Source: Bacteroidaceae bacterium (GTDB taxonomy: Bacteria > Bacteroidota > Bacteroidia > Bacteroidales > Bacteroidaceae). From it: a DNA stretch of 64,000 nucleotides. The notes under the pieces were generated by a model, which was not told the origin of the DNA, did not search any database, and saw only the letters and a program-made list of their open reading frames with translations. The stretch lies in assembly GCA_017617235.1 (NCBI GenBank), contig JAFZWQ010000027.1, forward strand, positions 1 to 64,000. Reading direction: 5' to 3'. The position numbers and the translations under genes are program-made. Shown here in pieces: positions 58,503 through 64,000 of the stretch; position 1 is the first letter of the stretch, and every line of letters starts with the position of its first letter.

Positions 58503-60377
58503 TTAGCGACGTTGGCGTTGGCGCTGTTGCTCCTCTGCCATCTTCTGCATGGCTTCCAGACGTGCAACCAGGCTGCCGCCCTTCTTGGGATCGTTGGCGT
58601 GTTTGGCTTTGTAGGCCTCCAACTGTTCGCGAAGTTTGCGGTCGTCGGTAAAGCGACGTAGGGCCCACATGATGAGGATGGTGGTGAGTCCGGATAGGAA
58701 GTAGTAATAGGAAAGGCCAGACGAATAGTCGTTGAACATGAAGAAGAAGGCTACTGGCATGAGATACATCATCCAGCGCATCATCTTCATCTGTTGTTGC
58801 TGTTCGGCACCCATCATGGCGTTAGCCTGTTGTTGACGCATGGAAATCCATGTGTTGATGATGTTGGTTACGGAGAACAGCAGGCAGAAGATGCTGATGT
58901 GGTTTCCAATGAGCCATAGGTCCTTACCCCAGTGGATTAAATCGTCGTAAGCCGAGAGGTCGTTTGCCCACAGGAAACTTTGGCCACGCAGTTCGATGGC
59001 ATTGGGGATGAAGTTGAACAGCGCAATCCAGATAGGCATCTGGATGAGCATGGGCAGACAGCCACCCATGGGACTGACGCCGTATTGGCTGTATAACGCC
59101 ATCATCTCCTGTTGCTTCTTCATGGCATCCTCCTGGTTGGGGTATTTGGCGCTGATTTTGTCCATCTCTGGTTTCAGCACTCGCATACGGGCACTGGCCA
59201 GGTAACTTTTCTTGGTGGCAGGGTAGACGAGAGCCTTAACGATAAGGGTGAGTAACAGGAGCACGATGCCCATGTTCAGGCCAAAGCCCGTAAGCCAGTC
59301 GAAGAGGTAGAGGATGAAGAAACGGTTAATCCACTTGACGATGGGCCATCCGAAATATACTAGGTTCTGCAGTTCCAGGTCTTTGTCGCTGAGACTGAGC
59401 TTGTTTGTGGCTTTCAGTGTGTGGAAGTCGTTGGGACCCAGATAGAACTGGAGTTGTGTGGGTTGCTTGCCAGTGGGGTCGAACTGGGTCTGCATCTGTG
59501 CCTTGTACTGTTTCAGGTAGCCGCAGTCCTTCTCTTGTGGAGTACTGGTAAGTGTAACGTTACGGAAGTCCTGATGTCCGATGATGATGGCTGAGAAGAA
59601 CTGGTCCTTGAAGTCAATCCAATCCAGTGTCTTGTCGATTTCCTTCGTAACGTCCTTCATTTCGTTCAGCTTCTTGGTTCCCTTATCCTTTATTTTATAC
59701 GTGAGGGCTGCGTAGCGGTTTTCGAATGAGCCACCTTTTTCCTGCTGGCGTGCCAAGTTCTCCCACGATAGGTCGATGGTGTTTGCCGAGGGGGCAAAGA
59801 GGTTACCCAACCCTTGGCTTTCGATGATGCAGTCGAGCATGTATGAGTCGGGCTGCAGACGGTATTTCAGGCTGAGCGTTCCCTCGCCGATGGGGGCTGT
59901 GAGTGTGAGGGTACTGTCTGTCTGTTCCGTGGGTTCGAAGTAAATCTCGTCGCTCAGGATATTTTCTGTCTTCGTGGCCAGTGCATAGCTGAAGTGGCTT
60001 TCTTCCTTGCTGAGCAGTTGTACGGACTTGCCCTGTTGGTCGTTGTATTTATTGAGGACAGCCTCTTCAACCACACCTCCCAGGGTGTTGACGCTAACAC
60101 GTAGGTTCTGGTTCTTGAGGGTGATTGTGCTGGCAACTCTGGGCTGCTTGGCTGCGAAGAGAATGGAAGCAGAATCCATGGGTGCCAGAGCCAGCTCCTG
60201 CTGCTTCTGCTGTACCTGTTTGTCCAGTTCGGCTTGCAACTTGGCCTGTTCCACCTGATGTATGCTGTCCTGGCGTGCCATCTCCTGAAGCTGTGCCTCG
60301 GAGGGGCGGCTCCACCACGAGAAACCAATCAATACCAGTGCGATTAAAACGAATCCTGTAACTGTGTTCTTATCCAT
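58503..60377 (-). CDS. yidC: Membrane protein insertase
   Basis: This 624-residue protein inserts membrane proteins alone or with SecYEG. It has an N-terminal helix (TGFVLIALVLIGFSWW), a long periplasmic domain to about residue 350, then the conserved helices with QMPIWIALFNFIPNAIELRG, a FLYWQ-like WANDLSAYDD region and a charged C-terminus rich in Arg/Gln for ribosome contact. A TATATTTG box (60440-60447) precedes it. Confidence 0.95.
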   Translation of the reverse strand: MDKNTVTGFVLIALVLIGFSWWSRPSEAQLQEMARQDSIHQVEQAKLQAELDKQVQQKQQELALAPMDSASILFAAKQPRVASTITLKNQNLRVSVNTLGGVVEEAVLNKYNDQQGKSVQLLSKEESHFSYALATKTENILSDEIYFEPTEQTDSTLTLTAPIGEGTLSLKYRLQPDSYMLDCIIESQGLGNLFAPSANTIDLSWENLARQQEKGGSFENRYAALTYKIKDKGTKKLNEMKDVTKEIDKTLDWIDFKDQFFSAIIIGHQDFRNVTLTSTPQEKDCGYLKQYKAQMQTQFDPTGKQPTQLQFYLGPNDFHTLKATNKLSLSDKDLELQNLVYFGWPIVKWINRFFILYLFDWLTGFGLNMGIVLLLLTLIVKALVYPATKKSYLASARMRVLKPEMDKISAKYPNQEDAMKKQQEMMALYSQYGVSPMGGCLPMLIQMPIWIALFNFIPNAIELRGQSFLWANDLSAYDDLIHWGKDLWLIGNHISIFCLLFSVTNIINTWISMRQQQANAMMGAEQQQQMKMMRWMMYLMPVAFFFMFNDYSSGLSYYYFLSGLTTILIMWALRRFTDDRKLREQLEAYKAKHANDPKKGGSLVARLEAMQKMAEEQQRQRQRR

Positions 60378-60439
60378 CGATGTGTTGTTTTATAGGGTCT
60401 GTGCGACCATTTTATACCTTACTTATTTAATTTAAGTTG

Positions 60440-60478
60440 CAAATATACGAATTATTTATGAATAAATCACTATCTTTG
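60440..60478. promoter_or_regulatory. Divergent promoter elements of yidC and the DUF3078 gene
   Basis: Minus-strand TATATTTG (60440-60447) points to yidC and plus-strand TATCTTTG (60471-60478) to the DUF3078 gene. The two -7 boxes are only 23 bases apart, so their -33 regions overlap and polymerases may compete. Confidence 0.7.
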
Positions 60479-60498
60479 CATCATAAACCAACGAAATT

Positions 60499-61914
60499 AT
60501 GAAACTGAAATCCTTTATTGTTGCTTCTTTGGCGTTTTTGCCAAGTTTAGTTTTCGCTCAGGAAAAGACCGATTCCACAGCGGTGGATACTGCAACGGTG
60601 GAAACGGATAGTGAGATGACGAGGGCCATTGCGGCATATCTGCAGTCGTTGGACAGTTTGGCAGAGGTGCGCAAACAGATTACTAAGGATCTGGAGGCAA
60701 AGGCTGCCAGTACCAAGCTGAATCCCTATTTCTACAGGCTGATGGTGCCAGGAACGTACTACAACGACCCATTGCGCCAGACGCTGGGCATTAACTGGAC
60801 TTCGGAAAGTAACAAAACTCCCAGATACATCAGTTATTATGATGCTGCCCTGAATGCCACAGCGGCTTCGGATAGGGCGCTTTCCCAGCTGTATGTCGAT
60901 AACCCGCTGCTGGTGAAGCGTACAGAGGCGGTGCTGAAGGAGACTACTGCCATCCGCAAGGATGTAAAGGATACCCCTGAGAATGTGACTCAGAAGTTGG
61001 CAGACAAGGCTGTTGACGTAGCGTTGGAAGCCGATGTTCCTGATGCTGTAACGTTTGTTGCCAAGAAGCCCAAGTTCTGGAAGCTGCTGGGAAATGTTTC
61101 GTTGCAGTTCACCCAGTCGTATTTCTCGGACAACTGGTATCAGGGTGGTGAGAACAACTACGCCGGTTTGGGTGTTGTAAACCTGGAGGCCAACTACGAC
61201 AACAAGCGCAAAGTGCAGTGGGACAACAAATTGGAGGCTCAGTTGGGATTCCAGACGGCTATGAGCGACACTATGCATACGTTCCGTGTGACGAGCAACC
61301 TGTTGCGTCTGACTTCGAAGTTGGGTTACAAGGCTGCCAAGAACTGGTTCTATACGGGTCAGGTGATGTCCTACACGCAGATATATCCCAACTACGACAA
61401 GAATTCGGATCACGTGAGTGCAGACTTCACTTCGCCTTTGTACTTGAATGTGTCTGTCGGTATCGACTATAAGCTGAACAAGAAGAAGCACAACCTGTCA
61501 GTTTACATCTCTCCTGTGGCTTACAACATGTGCTGGGTGGATCGCAGATACGGAGGCCTGCGCCAGAAATACGGTATGGAACTGAAGAAGGGCAGCACAA
61601 CGGACTATCGCGCCACGTATCACAAGTATGGTCCCAGCGTCACCATCAACTACAAGGTGGGCATCATGAAGAACGTGTCTTGGTCGAGCCGTCTGTACAC
61701 CTTCGGCAACATCTTCGATAATAAGAAGGATATGTACGTGTTGGTGGAATGGGAAAATACCTTCGACTTCACCATCAACAAGTATCTCTCTGCCAAGTTC
61801 TTTGCCTATCCGCGTTTCGACAACAGCACTCGCGACAAGAACAATCCCAAGAAGGCTCACCACTTCTTTATGTTCAAGGAGTGGCTGTCGTTGGGCCTGA
61901 GCTATAAGTTCTGA
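60499..61914 (+). CDS. DUF3078 outer membrane beta-barrel-like protein
   Basis: This 471-residue protein has a signal peptide (cleavage near VFA-Q). A helical region at about 30-180 is followed by alternating strands ([40 protein letters not shown]), ending in LSLGLSYKF as in outer membrane barrels. DUF3078 proteins are common in Bacteroidota, with unknown function. Its stop overlaps the convergent engB stop by 13 bases. Confidence 0.85.
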   Translation: MKLKSFIVASLAFLPSLVFAQEKTDSTAVDTATVETDSEMTRAIAAYLQSLDSLAEVRKQITKDLEAKAASTKLNPYFYRLMVPGTYYNDPLRQTLGINWTSESNKTPRYISYYDAALNATAASDRALSQLYVDNPLLVKRTEAVLKETTAIRKDVKDTPENVTQKLADKAVDVALEADVPDAVTFVAKKPKFWKLLGNVSLQFTQSYFSDNWYQGGENNYAGLGVVNLEANYDNKRKVQWDNKLEAQLGFQTAMSDTMHTFRVTSNLLRLTSKLGYKAAKNWFYTGQVMSYTQIYPNYDKNSDHVSADFTSPLYLNVSVGIDYKLNKKKHNLSVYISPVAYNMCWVDRRYGGLRQKYGMELKKGSTTDYRATYHKYGPSVTINYKVGIMKNVSWSSRLYTFGNIFDNKKDMYVLVEWENTFDFTINKYLSAKFFAYPRFDNSTRDKNNPKKAHHFFMFKEWLSLGLSYKF

Positions 61915-62498
61915 TTGATATCCTCGATGTAGCCGAGTAACGCGTCGCGACCTTCGCCCGTCTCGGAACTGGTTACGAAATAGGGGGGCAGTTCTTCCCA
62001 CTGCTCCTCTAATTTTTTCATGAAGGTTTTCACGTTCGCCTGCGTCTTGGCGCGACTCTGCTTGTCGGCTTTCGTGAACACAATGCTGAAGGGTATCCCG
62101 TTCTCGCCCAACCATTCGATGAACTCGAGGTCGATGCGTTGGGGCTCGTGACGGCTGTCGATGAGGACGAACAGGTTTACCATCTGCTGGCGTTCCAGGA
62201 CGTAACGGTTAATCATCTCCACCAGTTTGTCCTGCTCCTTCTTGCTGCGCTTGGCGTATCCATAGCCGGGAAGGTCCACCAGATACCATTCGTTGTTGAT
62301 GAAGAAATGGTTGATGAGCATCGTCTTACCAGGCATTGCCGACGTCTTGGCCAAGCCGTTGCGACCTGTCAGCATGTTGATAAGGCTGGACTTGCCCACA
62401 TTGCTGCGGCCTATGAAGGCATACTCGGGTTCCTGCGTTTGGGGGCAACGGTCCACAGCGGGACTGCTGATGCTGTATTCTGCGCTTTTTATCGTCAT
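61902..62498 (-). CDS. engB: Ribosome biogenesis GTPase YsxC/EngB
   Basis: This 198-residue TRAFAC GTPase needed for large-subunit assembly has G1 GRSNVGKS (30-37), switch and G3 DLPGYGYA (75-82), and the G4-like TKADK. The ATG at 62498 was chosen because it gives the normal family start. A longer in-frame form up to 62570 would begin upstream of the TAACTTTG promoter box at 62540-62547. Confidence 0.95.
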   Translation of the reverse strand: MTIKSAEYSISSPAVDRCPQTQEPEYAFIGRSNVGKSSLINMLTGRNGLAKTSAMPGKTMLINHFFINNEWYLVDLPGYGYAKRSKKEQDKLVEMINRYVLERQQMVNLFVLIDSRHEPQRIDLEFIEWLGENGIPFSIVFTKADKQSRAKTQANVKTFMKKLEEQWEELPPYFVTSSETGEGRDALLGYIEDINQNL

Positions 62499-62610
62499 CT
62501 GTTTAGCTTTTTGGCATTCGAAGCCGCGTTTTACGTCGACAAAGTTAAAACATTTTATCCTATTTTGCAAAACATTGTGTCCTATTCTTTACAGCATCAC
62601 GTTCCATTCT

Positions 62611-62722
62611 TCCGCCATCGGCGACGTCTGTACATTCATCGCCGACGGATGTGCGTTCATCGTCGGTGGCTGTGCGTTCATCGGCGATGGCGGAAGTTTG
62701 GGAAGCGTGGTTTGCAATTTAC
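62611..62722. repeat. Four-unit 21-base palindromic repeat, copy 3
   Basis: Four 21-base units with cores CATCGGCGACG, CATCGCCGACG, CATCGTCGGTG and CATCGGCGATG are bounded by TTCCGCC and GGCGGAAGTTT, with a right flank GGGAAGCGTGGTTTGCAATT. It lies between the engB promoter (62540-62547) and the kdgK promoter, inside the gene-free stretch 62499-62819 between divergent genes. Confidence 0.9.
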
Positions 62723-62745
62723 CTTTAAATTCCTTGCACGAATAT

Positions 62746-62776
62746 TCCGCTAAGCGGAAAATTTTTTGTATCTTTG
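62746..62776 (+). promoter_or_regulatory. kdgK promoter with palindrome in the -33 region
   Basis: TATCTTTG (62769-62776) lies 43 bases before the start. The -33 element is missing. In its place is a perfect inverted repeat, TTCCGC-TAA-GCGGAA (62746-62760), a possible operator or activator site for the kdgK-eda pair. Confidence 0.6.
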
Positions 62777-62819
62777 CGGCGTTTTATAGAATGCATACAA
62801 ATTAGAAATACATACTTAT

Positions 62820-63842
62820 ATGGCAAAGATTGTAACGCTGGGCGAGATTATGCTGCGCCTGTCTCCCCAAGGAAACGACCGTTTCATCCAGAGTGATTCA
62901 TTCCGCATCATCCCCGGTGGTGGCGAGGCCAATGTGGCCATCTCGCTGGCAAACTACGGGCACGAGGCCTATTTCGTGTCGAAGTTGCCAAAGCACGAGA
63001 TTGGTCAGATTGCCGTAAACGCCCTGCGCCGCTATGGTGTTGACACCCGTTTCGTGGCTCGTGGCGGCGACCGTGTGGGTCTGTACTATGCCGAGACGGG
63101 AGCCTCGATGCGTCCTTCGAAGGTGATATATGACCGTGCCCACAGTTCGATTGCAGAGGCTGTGCCTGCCGACTTCGACTTCGATGCAATATTCGAGGGT
63201 GCCCAGTGGTTCCACTGGTCGGGCATCACGCCTGCCATCTCGGACAAGGCTGCAGAACTGACCCGTCTGGCTTGCGAAGCAGCGAAGCGTCACGGAGTTA
63301 AAGTAAGTGTTGACTTGAACTTCCGTAAGAAACTGTGGACCAGCGAAAAGGCTATCTCGATTATGCGTCCCCTGATGAAGTATGTGGACGTATGTATCGG
63401 CAACGAGGAAGATGCAGAACTGTGTCTGGGATTCAAGCCCGATGCTGACGTCGAGGGTGGACAGACGGATGCCGCCGGCTACGAGGGCATCTTCCGTCAG
63501 ATGCGTGATGAATTCGGATTTGAATACGTGGTCAGCACCCTGCGCGAGAGCTTCTCGGCAACACACAACGGTTGGAAGGCTCTCATCTTTGACGGCAAGG
63601 AATTCTACCAGTCGAAGCGCTACGAGCTGAATCCCATCATCGACCGCGTGGGTGGTGGCGACTCGTTCTCTGGCGGACTGATTCATGGTTTGCTGACAAA
63701 GGCCACACAGGGCGAAGCACTTGAATTCGCCGTTGCCGCCAGCGCCCTGAAGCACACCATCAATGGCGACTTCAACCTGGTATCAGCCGAAGAGGTAGAG
63801 GCCCTTGCAGGAGGCAGCGCCAACGGTCGCGTTCAGCGCTAA
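62820..63842 (+). CDS. kdgK: 2-keto-3-deoxygluconate kinase-like sugar kinase
   Basis: This 340-residue PfkB-family kinase has the N-terminal PGGGEANVAISLANYG signature (about 32-47) and the C-terminal RVGGGDSFSGG with catalytic base D281. Kinases of this type phosphorylate 2-keto-3-deoxygluconate to KDPG. The aldolase gene that splits KDPG follows after 58 bases, which supports that substrate and a role in pectin/uronate breakdown. Confidence 0.88.
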   Translation: MAKIVTLGEIMLRLSPQGNDRFIQSDSFRIIPGGGEANVAISLANYGHEAYFVSKLPKHEIGQIAVNALRRYGVDTRFVARGGDRVGLYYAETGASMRPSKVIYDRAHSSIAEAVPADFDFDAIFEGAQWFHWSGITPAISDKAAELTRLACEAAKRHGVKVSVDLNFRKKLWTSEKAISIMRPLMKYVDVCIGNEEDAELCLGFKPDADVEGGQTDAAGYEGIFRQMRDEFGFEYVVSTLRESFSATHNGWKALIFDGKEFYQSKRYELNPIIDRVGGGDSFSGGLIHGLLTKATQGEALEFAVAASALKHTINGDFNLVSAEEVEALAGGSANGRVQR

Positions 63843-63846
63843 TTCG

Positions 63847-63885
63847 CTAAGCCCTATAAGCCCCATACGCCCTATACGGCTCATT
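63847..63885 (+). repeat. Degenerate CCCTATA repeat in the kdgK-eda spacer
   Basis: The spacer holds about four irregular copies of AAGCCCTATA/ACGCCCTATA. The unit and orientation resemble those in the ffh-folD spacer at 8865-8898. Confidence 0.65.
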
Positions 63886-63900
63886 AAAAAATAGATAACA

Positions 63901-64000
63901 ATGGCAAAATTCGATAAGATTGCAGTATTGCAAAAGATAGGTGAAACGGGCATGGTGCCTGTGTTCTACCACAAAGATGCCGAGGTGGCCAAGAAGGTCA
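63901..64000 (+). CDS. eda: KDPG/KHG aldolase (partial, N-terminal)
   Basis: Only the first 33 codons are in the window: MAKFDKIAVLQKIGETGMVP, then VFYHKDAEVAKKV. This matches the start of 2-dehydro-3-deoxyphosphogluconate aldolase, which splits KDPG into pyruvate and glyceraldehyde 3-phosphate. The position after the kinase gene agrees. The rest of the gene lies beyond the window. Confidence 0.85.
   Translation, partial: MAKFDKIAVLQKIGETGMVPVFYHKDAEVAKKV

Overview
The window looks like a chromosomal piece of a Bacteroidales bacterium close to Prevotella/Segatella. Most start regions carry the Bacteroidota promoter element TAnnTTTG, often with a TTTG-like element 19-20 bases upstream, and strong Shine-Dalgarno sequences are absent. 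Many genes belong to families typical of this order: DUF4494, DUF4250, DUF5107, a fimbrillin-like lipoprotein preceded by a small protein, an HU/SPOR protein, a PPi-dependent phosphofructokinase and an OmpP1/FadL-type porin. There is no phage, insertion sequence, CRISPR array or rRNA operon. The only RNA gene clearly recognised is tRNA-Cys(GCA). All family assignments come from reading the protein sequences, without database searches.

Layout. Positions 1-5200 are a patchwork: a gene end, a relic of the xpt 3' end, a TSCPD protein, an iron alcohol dehydrogenase, a stub of a flavodoxin-like gene, a glutathione-peroxidase lipoprotein, a small protein plus fimbrillin/FISUMP lipoprotein, and a membrane protein. 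Positions 5225-17425 are almost entirely minus-strand housekeeping and envelope genes (xpt, phosphatase, BASS transporter, folD, ffh, yggS, DUF4494, YgiQ-type radical SAM, a large secreted amidase-like protein, acyltransferase). Positions 17843-26821 hold pfp, a GH25 lysozyme, prmA, a Tyr/Trp-rich secreted protein, the OmpP1 porin, Nudix, FHA and HU/SPOR proteins, and rfbC.

Positions 26824-30930 form an aromatic amino acid operon (prephenate dehydratase, aminotransferase, DAHP synthase/chorismate mutase, prephenate dehydrogenase). It is headed by a 32-codon Tyr/Phe-rich leader peptide and alternative RNA hairpins, which together resemble a transcription attenuator. A metal permease, a carboxyltransferase-like protein lacking the biotin lysine, menA and an HU-like protein follow. 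Positions 36404-42094 hold dnaB, pheT, yebC and a tRNA methyltransferase. They lead into a carbohydrate block (sugar porter, DUF5107/TPR protein, GH35 galactosidase, then a multidomain secreted glycosidase just beyond tRNA-Cys). The rest carries DUF721/recF, TPR proteins, ribH, glnS, a glycosyltransferase, DUF4250, yidC, DUF3078, engB and the start of a kdgK-eda pair.

Three things stand out. The first is the putative Phe/Tyr attenuator. The second is a repeat family built from four 21-base palindromic units, present three times and each time between divergently transcribed genes. The third is a set of short degenerate tandem repeats filling spacers inside operons, one of which lies in frame inside the sugar porter gene.
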